DNA of 64,000 nt. Origin: CAYQJL01 sp964573295. Lineage in GTDB: Bacteria; Eisenbacteria; RBG-16-71-46; CAIMUX01; WJJG01. The notes beneath the pieces were generated by a model that was not told the DNA's origin, did no database searches, and saw nothing but the letters and a program-made list of their open reading frames with translations. The stretch lies in NCBI GenBank assembly GCA_964573295.1, contig CAZNJE010000020.1:10344-74343 (forward strand), read 5' to 3'. Below, in pieces: positions 7,979 through 16,025 of the stretch. The translations under genes were made by a program, and so were the position numbers. Each line of letters begins with the position of its first letter. Position 1 is the stretch's first letter.

Positions 7979-9139
7979 CTAGAACTGCTCCAGACGCTCC
8001 TCGGCCAACTGAGCCTCTCGCGTGTCGGGGTAGTTCTGGATGACGTACTCGAGATATCGCCGCGCCGTGGGCAGATCCTGCAGTTTCTGGAAGCAGAGCG
8101 CAATCTTCAGATAGGCCGCCGGCACCTTCTCGTGCCCGGGATAGTTCTCGACGACCTTACGGAACTCCTCGACCGCCAGATGAAACTGGCCCTGCGCGTA
8201 GTAGACCTCGCCGATCCAGTACTGGGCGTTGTCCGACAGGACCGTGGCGGGATAGCGTTCGAGAAAGGAACGGAAATTGATGAGGGCCAGCTGGTAGTTC
8301 TCGCGCATCAGATCCTGATAGGCCACCTCGTAGAGCCGGCGGGCTTCGTCCGTGGATTCCGGCGCACCGGCACCACGCTCGGCCTGCCCGGCCTGCCCGG
8401 CCTGCCCGGCTTGCTCGGCTTGCTCGGTCTGCCCGGCCTGCCCGGCCTGCCCGGCAGCACCCTCCGCGCCCGACGTATCGGCCGCCGTGGTCGTGTCGGC
8501 GCCGCCCGGGGAACCTGGACCACCGGATTCGGCCGCACCGGAGTCACCCGCGCGGCGCGCTCGCTCTTCTGCGGGCAGAAGCGGCATCTGCGGCTGCTCG
8601 CCGGTCGCCGGGGGCATCCCCTGTGAGGCCGGCGGCACCTCGTCTCCCGGCGTGCCTGCATAGCGAGCCGGGCCTCGGCCGGCCGGCTCGTCCCAGACCG
8701 CGCCCGGTTCTTGCGCCGGACGTCCGCTGCCGTCAAATCGTGCGACCCGGCCATCGGCCTGGGGAAGCCCTCCCTGGCCAGGCAAGACCGCGCCTCCCCC
8801 GAGCCCGGCGGCCTCGGCGCGCCGAACCAGGTTCTCGAGCTGGGAAAGCCAGCGATCCTGCGCATCGATCTTGGCGATGAGTACATCCAGATCCGCGCGC
8901 AGGCCGTCGAGCTGGCCGCCCAAATCGGCGTGCATACGGCGAAAATGGCTATCCAGGCGATCCGTCGCCTCTTCCAGACGGCGCAAGCGCTCGTCACGCT
9001 CGGTGGCCGAATCGCCGGCGCGTTCCTCGTACCAGGCCTGCGCCTGGGCCGAGCCCGAGCGGGACTGTCCCCCGCCCAGACAACCGGCGCCCGTCAGGAG
9101 CAGACCGGCAAGCACCATCGCGGTTGCGCTAGCATTCAT
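7979..9139 (-). CDS. cpoB: CpoB/YbgF-like TPR protein of the Tol-Pal system
   Basis: A 386-residue predicted periplasmic protein. An N-terminal export signal ends in 'LLLTGAGCLGG', a weak lipobox. A coiled-coil segment follows (residues ~30-110, like the YbgF trimerisation domain), then a long low-complexity Gly/Ala/Gln linker, and C-terminal TPRs (~275-386) with 'ALINFRSFLERYP', 'AVEEFRKVVENYPG' and 'ARRYLEYVIQNYPD'. In E. coli CpoB couples peptidoglycan synthesis to outer-membrane constriction. The start at 9139 has an ideal AAGGAGCT. It is the last gene of the tol cluster, downstream of pal, which supports the assignment. It is longer than usual (~260 residues) because of the repeat-built linker. 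Confidence 0.88.
   Translation of the reverse strand: MNASATAMVLAGLLLTGAGCLGGGQSRSGSAQAQAWYEERAGDSATERDERLRRLEEATDRLDSHFRRMHADLGGQLDGLRADLDVLIAKIDAQDRWLSQLENLVRRAEAAGLGGGAVLPGQGGLPQADGRVARFDGSGRPAQEPGAVWDEPAGRGPARYAGTPGDEVPPASQGMPPATGEQPQMPLLPAEERARRAGDSGAAESGGPGSPGGADTTTAADTSGAEGAAGQAGQAGQTEQAEQAGQAGQAGQAERGAGAPESTDEARRLYEVAYQDLMRENYQLALINFRSFLERYPATVLSDNAQYWIGEVYYAQGQFHLAVEEFRKVVENYPGHEKVPAAYLKIALCFQKLQDLPTARRYLEYVIQNYPDTREAQLAEERLEQF
8382..8453. repeat. 9-bp tandem repeat inside cpoB linker
   Basis: Eight in-frame copies of gcctgcccg and close variants. On the minus strand they encode Gly-Gln-Ala / Glu-Gln-Ala triplets in the linker between the coiled coil and the TPRs. Confidence 0.85.
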
Positions 9140-9156
9140 TCGAGCTCCTTGAGACT

Positions 9157-9253
9157 CCTCGTCGGGTCCCGCCTCGAGCACAAGCCCCATCGGCTCGCGC
9201 CTCGAGCACATGCCTCGTCGGGTCCCGCCTCGAGCACAAGCCCCGTCGGGTCG
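9157..9253. repeat. About 30-bp tandem repeat between pal and cpoB
   Basis: The unit cctcgtcgggtcccgcctcg plus agcacaagcc occurs at 9157-9186 and exactly again at 9213-9242, with degenerate copies between and after. It fills the 119-bp gap inside the tol cluster. Confidence 0.85.
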
Positions 9254-9258
9254 TTGCA

Positions 9259-9777
9259 CTAGTTGCGGATGACGAAGTGCACCCGGCGGTTCAGGGCCCA
9301 GGCGCTTTCGTTCTGCCCCATGGCGAACGGACGTTCCTCACCGTAGCTGATCGTCTCGATGCGGGCCGGCTCGATGCCGTACCGCACCAGGAAGTCCATG
9401 GCCGCCTTGGCACGCTTGTCGCCCAAAGCCAGGTTGTACTCGCGCGTGCCGCGTTCGTCGCAATGCCCTTCGATCAGAATCCGCGCCTCGTGATGACGCT
9501 GCAGCATCTCCGCGTTCTGGCTGAGCGTAGTGCGAGCCTCCGGCCGCAAAGCGGCTTTGTCGAAATCGAAGAAGACGTCTTCGAGTTCGAGCTTCTCCGG
9601 CTCCGGCGGAAGCTGCACTTGCTCGGGCGGGGTCGTTGTCTCGACCTCGGTTTCCGGCGGCGGAGGGGTAACCGGCTCGGCGGGCCCCGAGGATACGGCC
9701 TTCTTCGAACATCCCAGTGCCGAGACGACCATCAGAATCAGGGCGAGAGAGAGAGCGAGAGTGGCGAACTTCTTCAT
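9259..9777 (-). CDS. pal: Peptidoglycan-associated lipoprotein Pal
   Basis: A 172-residue lipoprotein. A signal peptide ends at 'VVSALGCSKK', with Cys as the lipid-attachment residue. A Pro/Glu/Thr-rich spacer follows, then an OmpA-like peptidoglycan-binding domain with 'FDFDKAALRPEAR', 'ILIEGHCDERGTREYNLALG' and 'RAKAAMDFLVRYGI'. Pal tethers the outer membrane to peptidoglycan and binds TolB. The start at 9777 has AGGAGG upstream. It lies 7 bp after tolB, the normal gene order. Confidence 0.95.
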   Translation of the reverse strand: MKKFATLALSLALILMVVSALGCSKKAVSSGPAEPVTPPPPETEVETTTPPEQVQLPPEPEKLELEDVFFDFDKAALRPEARTTLSQNAEMLQRHHEARILIEGHCDERGTREYNLALGDKRAKAAMDFLVRYGIEPARIETISYGEERPFAMGQNESAWALNRRVHFVIRN

Positions 9778-9784
9778 GGTAATC

Positions 9785-11230
9785 TTATCCTCCTGGATCA
9801 ATCGGATAGAGCCGATCCCTGCCCGGCCGCGACCAGGCGGGATTATACGAGTCCTCTTTCTGGGGTGTCAATCGCCGCACCCGTCCCGAATCCACGTCCA
9901 GCACCCATAACCCGCGCCGGTCACCTTGGGTGCGCGCGAAGACGACATGACGGCCGTCGGGGGCCCAGCGCGGGTTCTCGCAACCGCCGCCGATGGTGAG
10001 CCGCCGCCAGCCGCGGCCGTCGGCATGGATGAGGGCCAGCTCGAATTCCCGGTCGATGCGGCAGACGTGCACGATCCGGTCACCGGCGGGCGACCAGTCG
10101 GGCGAGTCGTTCCATTTGCCGGCGAAGGTCAGCTGGCGCAGATCGGTGCCGTCGGCATTGATGGTGAAGAGCTGAGGCGGTCCCCAGCGATCGGACGTGA
10201 AGACGATCCGGCTGCCCCCCGGTGACCAGCTCGGGGCGGTATCGATGCCGCGGTGGAAGGTGATGCGGCGGCGCTCGGATCCGTTCGCACGCATCACGAA
10301 TATCTCCGCATCTCCGGTTTGGGTGCTGGCATAGGCGATCCAGCGGCCATCGGCGGAGTAGGCCGGCGCGCTGGGAGTCTTCTGATCCGAGAGCGTGCGC
10401 ATACGACCCTGCGACACGTCGAGTTCGACCAACAGTGGCAGCCCGGCATGGTAGCTCGTACATGCCAGGCGCTGGCGGGATGGATGCCATGCCGGCGAAA
10501 CCAGAATGGTTCCCAGCTTCGTGATCTGCCTCTGGTGGTACCCGTCCCAATCGACGAGTGCCAGCTCCTTGCCGGTTTCGCCGTGGAGGATGTAGGCTAT
10601 CTGGGTGGCGGCGCATCCCGGGGTTCCGGTGAGGTAGCGCGTGATCTCATCGGCGGCGCGGTGGAGCGGCCAGCGGTCGGCGAACAGGTGGTCCGGATCC
10701 CAGTCGATCGCATACCGGTCACCGTAGATCTCTCGTCCTGTGGCCTCGTCGAGGAGCTGAAGGTTCAGCTCATAGCCTTCACCCGCCCGGCGAAGCGCTC
10801 CGCGAACGCGAGCCTGGACGGGCCGGTCGACCGGCGTACCGTGAATGTCGAGCTTCAGACTCGTGGTGAAACCGGCCTCGGAACTCTCGCGGATGACCAC
10901 GAACGCGTCGCTATAGTCCAAATCCTGAGCCAGAATCTCCTCGGCAGTCTGTCGCCCCGAGAGCAAAACCGGATCGATTCCATCGAGACGCAGATCCTCG
11001 AGCACAATCGGCACTCGGAAGACATCGCTCTTCTGAACCTCCAGGTACACCTCGGCCTGCCCCTGAGCAGACGGCGATAGCATGAGCAACGCGAGCCACA
11101 CCGTCGCCAGCAGCAACGCCCTCGGCCACAACGCCGGCAGCGGCAACGCCATCGGCCACAACGCCGCCTGCCGGGCTGGTAGCCGGGCTGAACTTCGGGC
11201 AGTCTTCCGTGACACGCTATGGATCCACAT
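9785..11230 (-). CDS. tolB: Tol-Pal system beta-propeller protein TolB
   Basis: A 481-residue periplasmic protein. It has a long N-terminal signal region (hydrophobic 'ALLLATVWLALLMLS' near residues 38-52), an N-terminal alpha/beta domain with 'FVVIRESSEAGFTTSLKLD', and a six-bladed WD40-like propeller whose blades show the TolB pattern 'PAYSADGRWIAYAS', 'PSWSPGGSRIVFTSDR' and 'PRWAPDGRHVVFAR'. TolB links Pal to TolA. The signal region appears N-terminally extended and a later in-frame start is possible. It is 21 bp after the TolA/TonB-like gene and 7 bp before pal. Confidence 0.93.
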   Translation of the reverse strand: MWIHSVSRKTARSSARLPARQAALWPMALPLPALWPRALLLATVWLALLMLSPSAQGQAEVYLEVQKSDVFRVPIVLEDLRLDGIDPVLLSGRQTAEEILAQDLDYSDAFVVIRESSEAGFTTSLKLDIHGTPVDRPVQARVRGALRRAGEGYELNLQLLDEATGREIYGDRYAIDWDPDHLFADRWPLHRAADEITRYLTGTPGCAATQIAYILHGETGKELALVDWDGYHQRQITKLGTILVSPAWHPSRQRLACTSYHAGLPLLVELDVSQGRMRTLSDQKTPSAPAYSADGRWIAYASTQTGDAEIFVMRANGSERRRITFHRGIDTAPSWSPGGSRIVFTSDRWGPPQLFTINADGTDLRQLTFAGKWNDSPDWSPAGDRIVHVCRIDREFELALIHADGRGWRRLTIGGGCENPRWAPDGRHVVFARTQGDRRGLWVLDVDSGRVRRLTPQKEDSYNPAWSRPGRDRLYPIDPGG

Positions 11231-11251
11231 GCTCGCTTCGTGTTCCCCTCA

Positions 11252-12211
11252 TCAACGAATGCCGGTGGGTCGCGAATCGGCGATTCTAAACCGCAAGTGC
11301 ACGGTAAGCCAGCGTCCTTGGTAGGTCGCCGGCAAAGGCTGCAGCGGTTGGGCCCGCACGAGAGCTTCGAATGCCGACCGGTCATAGAGGGCGGAGGCAG
11401 AGGCTTCCTCCACCTGGATCGCGCTCACCAGACCCTGGCGATCGATGCGGAAGCGCAGGGTGGCCGCCGGCGAGTCCTCTCCCGTGGGCATGCCGGCCGG
11501 CGGCTCCCACTCTCGCGCGATCTTCTGTTGCACCAGGGCCAGGTAGTAGCTGAAGGGGAAATCCTCCTCCACCTGCGCGGATACATCCAGGCTCGTCGGA
11601 GAAGCCTGCGGTTCCGGCTCTTGCGGAACCGGTTGCGCGGGTGTCTCCTGAGAAACCGGCTCGGGCGGTGGCTCCTTCTTCTTGGCCACCTCCTTGAGCA
11701 CCGGGGCCTCCGGTTCTGGTTTGGGCGGCTCGGGCTTGGGCGGCTCGGGCTTGGGCGGCTCAGGCTCGGGCTTCGGCTTTGGCTTCGGTGGTTCGGGCTT
11801 GGGCTTCGGCTTTGGCTTCTCCTCCCGCTTGGGAACCGTCACCGGCGTCTCCGGCTCTGGCTCCGGCAGGGTAACCAGCGAGACCATCATGGGCGCCTGG
11901 CGCCAGGGCATCTGCGCCGGGCCCGCCCAGGCGATGCTGATGACGATCAGGCCTACCAGGTGCAACGCGCCAGAGGCCACCAAGCTGCGGCGCAACAAAC
12001 GATCTCCCCGGTTGCAGAAGGCGCGGAGTCCCACGACCGGTGGCCGCACAACGCGCAGGATCGGACGAGGAAGGCGCCCCTCCAGCCAACGGCCCAGTCG
12101 AAGAAGCTGTCCGCCCAGCCAAGCCGCAAGATACCGCAGCAGCCGCTCGGCGCGGTCATCGATCCAACGCCCCAGGGCGCGCAGCCAGTTTCGTTTGCCC
12201 CGCACGACCAT
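11252..12211 (-). CDS. TonB/TolA-like energy transducer
   Basis: A 319-residue inner-membrane protein. An unusual basic cytoplasmic stretch (~residues 1-65) precedes one transmembrane helix ('ASGALHLVGLIVISIAWAG'). A long Pro/Lys/Glu-rich periplasmic arm of PKPEPP-type repeats follows, then a C-terminal TonB-like domain (~215-319) with 'ATLRFRIDRQGLVSAIQVEE'. Its place directly before tolB-pal-cpoB points to TolA function. Its ATG is one base beyond the TGA of the ATPase gene (TGACATG), so the two are translationally coupled. TolQ and TolR, its usual motor partners, are not encoded beside it. Confidence 0.85.
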   Translation of the reverse strand: MVVRGKRNWLRALGRWIDDRAERLLRYLAAWLGGQLLRLGRWLEGRLPRPILRVVRPPVVGLRAFCNRGDRLLRRSLVASGALHLVGLIVISIAWAGPAQMPWRQAPMMVSLVTLPEPEPETPVTVPKREEKPKPKPKPEPPKPKPKPEPEPPKPEPPKPEPPKPEPEAPVLKEVAKKKEPPPEPVSQETPAQPVPQEPEPQASPTSLDVSAQVEEDFPFSYYLALVQQKIAREWEPPAGMPTGEDSPAATLRFRIDRQGLVSAIQVEEASASALYDRSAFEALVRAQPLQPLPATYQGRWLTVHLRFRIADSRPTGIR

Positions 12212-12212
12212 G

Positions 12213-13943
12213 TCAGTGGGTTCCGTCCCCGTGCTGGACCGCCTCCAGCTGCCGTAACCGGTTGAGCGCCGCCACCATCTCGAGCGGTCGGACCATAGCC
12301 AAATCCCCGCGGGGATGCGCACTGGCCGCCTCGAGCAGGTCGTCGTCCAGTTCTTCGAGCACCGAGCGCACACCCGCGGGCGTCCAGGTTCCTTGTAAGC
12401 CGGCCCAGGCGCTGTGGCGACCACGGCCGCCCAGCAGGCGCTCGATCACCGCCGCCACGAGACGCGCCTGTGAGACGCTCACCAGTTGTTCGCAAGCCCC
12501 AAGATCAAGCTCCTCGCGCTCGAGCACGATGCGCGTCACTCCGGGCACCTTCACCCGTGGCCCCTTCGGCCCCACCCGCCGTTGATAGGCCGCCAGCGTG
12601 AGCCGCCGGGGCATGCCGGCGGGCGGGAACGGCCGCGGATCGTCTTGTGCGGGCGGGGCGATCGACCGGGCACGCTCGGTCACGTCCACCGGTCGGTACC
12701 GGTCCATCTGGATGACCCGATCGGCCACGCGGAAGTACTCGCCGCTGCCGCCCACGACCAACACTGTTGAGACACCGCGATCGCGGTAGAGGTTTCGCAC
12801 GCGGTCCAGGAACGGAATGATCGGCTCCTGGCCAGGTTTGAGCAGACGACGCATTGGCTCGTCACGGATCATGAAATTGGTGGCCGAAGTGTCCTCATCG
12901 AGCAGAAGCGCGCGGGCGCCGGCTTCGAGCGCCTCGACGATGTTGGCCGCCTGCGAGGTGCTTCCGCTGGCATTGGGTGTGCTGAAGGCGGCGGTCGAGC
13001 GGCCAAAGGGCAGCTCGCCGATGAACGGGCGGATGTCGGCTCGGGTCACCGCCCGGCCGTCCTCGGCACGGATCTTGACCATCTCGGGCTCGGCCGCCAC
13101 TCGTTCGCGCCCGTCGCCGGGAATGTGCGGATAGATCCCTCGTGAGAGCGCCTCGAGTAGTGTGGACTTGCCGTGGAAGCCGCCCCCCACCAGGAGCGTG
13201 ACGCCCGGTGGGATGGGCAGCCCACGCACCCGGCCGGTATGGGGCAGGTCCACCTCGGCCGCGAGCGAGGACGGTGCCTCGAACCCAACCACGGGGGTCT
13301 CCTCGTTCGGCTCTAAGGGGCGGTCGTCGTGCCCGGCCCGGCGCGGCAGTACGGACCCATCAGCCACGAAGCCGATCCAGCCCCGTTCCCTCAGCCGCTC
13401 GACCAGGACCGCGTAGTCTTCACATGCGTCCTGGTGGATCTCCACCGCTTGCGGCACCAGGCTCTGTCCCTCGACCGCCAGGCGAAGGAGTTCAGGAAGG
13501 TCGGTGAGAAGGATGTGGCGGGCCGCACGCCCCAGGATGCGCCGGCCCGCCGCCGGCAAATGCACGGCCAGCCGGATCTCCAAGTGCCCGCCGCTCAGCC
13601 GGACGCAGGATCGCCGCAGAATCTCCTGGCCATGGCGGTCGATGCCAATGTCGCGCAGGCCGCGTGCCTGGATATGCCGTGCCACCGAGCGCCCGAGGAA
13701 ATCCTCCAGGGCGAGGCGGCGCGGATCGCTGCTCTCGGCCCAGCGGGCAAGACCGGCATCCGCCGTGTTGACGTGCACGTGCACCCGCGAGGGCGGAGCA
13801 TAGGGATCCCCCTGAACGTGAGCGATTTCGATCTCATAGGGCGCGAAGTCGTAGAGCCCTCGCAGATCCTGGTAGGCTTTGTAGCCTCGGCCGTCTATGC
13901 GACCGAGGCTACCATCGAGTTCGTCGCGGGTATGGATCTTCAT
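12213..13943 (-). CDS. Predicted ATPase of the ABC class (COG3044-like)
   Basis: A 576-residue cytoplasmic protein. The Walker A is atypical, 'LLVGGGFHGKSTLLEAL', Walker B is 'GARALLLDEDTSATNFMIRD', and 'STVLVVGGSGEYFRVADRVI' is strongly conserved in this family of uncharacterised stand-alone ABC-type ATPases. It has no membrane segment. Residues 1-270 form a family-specific N-terminal domain. The gene overlaps the nuclease gene upstream by 4 bp (ATGA) and abuts tolA/tonB downstream, so a nuclease-ATPase pair is co-expressed with the Tol system. A role in nucleic-acid metabolism is suggested only by this pairing. Confidence 0.85.
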   Translation of the reverse strand: MKIHTRDELDGSLGRIDGRGYKAYQDLRGLYDFAPYEIEIAHVQGDPYAPPSRVHVHVNTADAGLARWAESSDPRRLALEDFLGRSVARHIQARGLRDIGIDRHGQEILRRSCVRLSGGHLEIRLAVHLPAAGRRILGRAARHILLTDLPELLRLAVEGQSLVPQAVEIHQDACEDYAVLVERLRERGWIGFVADGSVLPRRAGHDDRPLEPNEETPVVGFEAPSSLAAEVDLPHTGRVRGLPIPPGVTLLVGGGFHGKSTLLEALSRGIYPHIPGDGRERVAAEPEMVKIRAEDGRAVTRADIRPFIGELPFGRSTAAFSTPNASGSTSQAANIVEALEAGARALLLDEDTSATNFMIRDEPMRRLLKPGQEPIIPFLDRVRNLYRDRGVSTVLVVGGSGEYFRVADRVIQMDRYRPVDVTERARSIAPPAQDDPRPFPPAGMPRRLTLAAYQRRVGPKGPRVKVPGVTRIVLEREELDLGACEQLVSVSQARLVAAVIERLLGGRGRHSAWAGLQGTWTPAGVRSVLEELDDDLLEAASAHPRGDLAMVRPLEMVAALNRLRQLEAVQHGDGTH

Positions 13944-14968
13944 CGCTGGGTCGCAAGCGTTTCCGGCGCGGCACCCGCCATCTTGGCGTAGTCCTCGCAA
14001 ATCTCGCGGAATACGCATCGCCGGCATGTGTGCCCAGCGGGCTGGGCCGGGAAATCCTCCCGCCGCGCCGTGTTGGTCTCCGGGTCCTGGAGAAGGGCTC
14101 GCATCTCATGGATGCTCGAGGCGATCTTCTCCCGGGCCTCCTCGATGTGATCGTCGCTGAGCACGGCCGTCCCGGTCTGGCCGGTGTTGATATTGGCCTC
14201 GATGACCTCGATCCGCTCGGGCGGCACACCCCACGCTTCCTTGGCGTAGAGCGCATAGCAGCCCAGCTGCAGCCCGCCGGGCTGCGGGCGCCGTTTGCCC
14301 GTCTTCCAGTCGCAGATCACCGCGCCGCCGGTGGACCGGTAGGCCCAGTCCATCTTGACATACACTTTGGCGCCCTCGATCTCGAAGGTCAGCAGGTCCT
14401 CGAGTGTCAGCCAGGCATCGACCGGCAAAGTCCACGCCGCGTCGAGCCAGCCTCCCGCGGCAAACCCGCGGATCGATCGCCGCACCATGTCGGCGAACGA
14501 GCGCCACTCGTCACGGGTGACTTCCTCGCGGTAGTGGTGCTCGACCAGGCCGGTGGCCTTCTTGGGGCGCTCCAGGTAGAGCCCATCGCGCGACTGACGA
14601 AACTCGGCGCGCATGCGTTCGACCGCCGCTTCGGCCGCCGCCTCGGCCGCCGCTTCGGCCGCCGCTTCGACCCCAGCTTCCGCCCCCTTTTCCGCCCCCG
14701 CTTCGCCCCCCGTCTCCGGCGCGGCCACCGGGCGTCGAGAGCGCGTCTGCGTCAGCAGGCCGGCGACCACGTCATGGACGATCGAGCCCGCCCACAGGTA
14801 GCGGTTCTTGAGGTTGCGCAGGACGTAGAGCTTGCGGACGAACGGATCGGCCGTCGTGTCCCATCCGCCCCAGTAGCCGTAGTACTGGTAGTAATAGCGC
14901 CGTAGGCACTCGCGGAAGGTCTCGCCGCGGCTGTGGCTCCAGCTGAACTCGTTCTTGAGGATTCCCAT
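13940..14968 (-). CDS. PD-(D/E)XK nuclease, RecB/Cas4-like, probable Fe-S protein
   Basis: A 342-residue protein of the PDDEXK_1 type. The nuclease core shows 'VYVKMDWAYRSTGGAVICDW' then 'KTGKRRP' (acidic residues and Lys of the active site) and the Q-x3-Y motif 'LQLGCYALYA'. A cysteine near the N-terminus ('FRECLRRYYYQYY') plus C-terminal 'TCRRCVFREIC' match the 4Fe-4S clamp of AddB/Cas4-type nucleases. An Ala/Glu-rich in-frame repeat (about residues 85-115) interrupts the N-terminal half. No cas genes or CRISPR are nearby, so a repair or DNA-processing role with the overlapping ATPase is more likely than adaptation. Confidence 0.85.
   Translation of the reverse strand: MGILKNEFSWSHSRGETFRECLRRYYYQYYGYWGGWDTTADPFVRKLYVLRNLKNRYLWAGSIVHDVVAGLLTQTRSRRPVAAPETGGEAGAEKGAEAGVEAAAEAAAEAAAEAAVERMRAEFRQSRDGLYLERPKKATGLVEHHYREEVTRDEWRSFADMVRRSIRGFAAGGWLDAAWTLPVDAWLTLEDLLTFEIEGAKVYVKMDWAYRSTGGAVICDWKTGKRRPQPGGLQLGCYALYAKEAWGVPPERIEVIEANINTGQTGTAVLSDDHIEEAREKIASSIHEMRALLQDPETNTARREDFPAQPAGHTCRRCVFREICEDYAKMAGAAPETLATQR
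14620..14715. repeat. Degenerate 12-bp repeats inside the nuclease gene
   Basis: Copies and variants of gccgccgcttcg, in frame, encode the Ala/Glu-rich insert of the PD-(D/E)XK protein. Confidence 0.7.
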
Positions 14969-15092
14969 GGTCCGGTCTCCGCGGTGTCAAGGGCTTCGGG
15001 TCTTGTGCCAGGTCGACATTCGCCAGAGGATTGACGCCTGGCCGGCAAGGGTCAAGAGAAACTCGGCCCACGCGATTCGGGAGCGAAGGCAT

Positions 15093-15198
15093 TCAGCTGA
15101 CGTTCGGCTGGCATCCGACCCGCGCTTGGCTGGCATCCGGCCGGCGTCCAACCGGCATCCAGCTGACGTTCGGCTGGCGTCCAGCTGGCATCCGGCCA
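15093..15198. repeat. Imperfect direct repeats in the 356-bp gap before the HD gene
   Basis: Cores such as cagctgacgttcggctggc (two copies, near 15094 and 15160) and ggctggcatccg recur. They lie in the gap 14969-15324 between divergent genes; the only other signal there is the promoter at 15254-15282. Confidence 0.75.
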
Positions 15199-15253
15199 CC
15201 TGATCGAGTGTCGACGGGAACTCGAGCACCCGTTCGGGCGGGGGCGGGGTTCC

Positions 15254-15282
15254 TTGACACCCCAGCGATCGGCTCGTTACCC
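15254..15282 (+). promoter_or_regulatory. Probable sigma-70 promoter for the HD-domain gene
   Basis: A perfect TTGACA (15254-15259), a 17-bp spacer and a weak TTACCC -10 (15277-15282), 42 bp before the start codon. Confidence 0.5.
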
Positions 15283-15324
15283 TTCCTCGATTCACCGAAC
15301 GGGATCGACCACAGGAGGCCACCC

Positions 15325-15909
15325 ATGATCACGCGGCAAGAGATCACAGGGCTCTTCGAGGAGCATCTGGGACGGATCAAGAACGAGAACCTGCGCAAGC
15401 AGGTGGTCGACATCTGGGTGCAAGGCTGCGAGGAGGGCGGCTGGGAGAGTCTCGATCAGCTCCGCCAGATGCCCTTCACCCTGCTTACCGAAACCCATGG
15501 CGTCAACTTCATCGAGCACACGCTGGCGGTGACCGAAGGGGCCATCGGCCTGGCCGAGGCCATGCAGAAGCACTACGCGCACCTTCCGCATACCATCGAT
15601 TTCGATCGGCTCGTTGCCGGCGGCATCTTGCACGACGTGGGCAAGCTGCTCGAGATCGAACCCGATGGAGCTGGTGGCTACCGAAAGAGCCATAGCGGCA
15701 TGTGCGCGCGCCACCCCATCTCCGGCGCGATGCTGGCTGCCAAAGCCGGGGCCTCGGATGAACTGATCAACATCATCGCCTGTCATGCCAAGGAAGGCGA
15801 CGGACGGCCTCAGGTCATCGAGACCGTGCTCGTCCACCAGGCCGATTTCGCCACGTTCAACCCGCTGGTCATGAAGAACGGTGGCAAGCTCATCGAAGGG
15901 CGGAGTTAG
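15325..15909 (+). CDS. HD-domain phosphohydrolase
   Basis: A 194-residue soluble protein. The metal-binding HD signature is present in order: His in 'FIEHTLAVTEGA', the HD pair in 'AGGILHDVGKLLE', His in 'CARHPISGAMLAA', 'IIACHAKEGDG' and 'LVHQADFATF' (His, Asp). It would hydrolyse a phosphoester, perhaps a nucleotide; the substrate is unknown. The ATG has AGGAGG with good spacing. The length suits single-domain HD proteins. It precedes the aconitase-like gene by 116 bp of repeat-like, non-coding DNA built on 'gtggcctagtga' variants. Confidence 0.85.
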   Translation: MITRQEITGLFEEHLGRIKNENLRKQVVDIWVQGCEEGGWESLDQLRQMPFTLLTETHGVNFIEHTLAVTEGAIGLAEAMQKHYAHLPHTIDFDRLVAGGILHDVGKLLEIEPDGAGGYRKSHSGMCARHPISGAMLAAKAGASDELINIIACHAKEGDGRPQVIETVLVHQADFATFNPLVMKNGGKLIEGRS

Positions 15910-16025
15910 CGCCCTTTCCGGCCTCGTGGCCTGAGGATTCGTGGCCTAGTGAGTCTGGCCTGGTGACTCCGGCCTAGTGACTCGTGGCCTGACGCACAGA
16001 TAACGAAAGAGGAGACGCGAGAACC

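Noticed and set aside
13940..14968. Cas4 adaptation nuclease
   Set aside because: The domain and Fe-S cysteines resemble Cas4, but no cas1/cas2 or CRISPR is in the window and the gene is coupled to an ABC-class ATPase.
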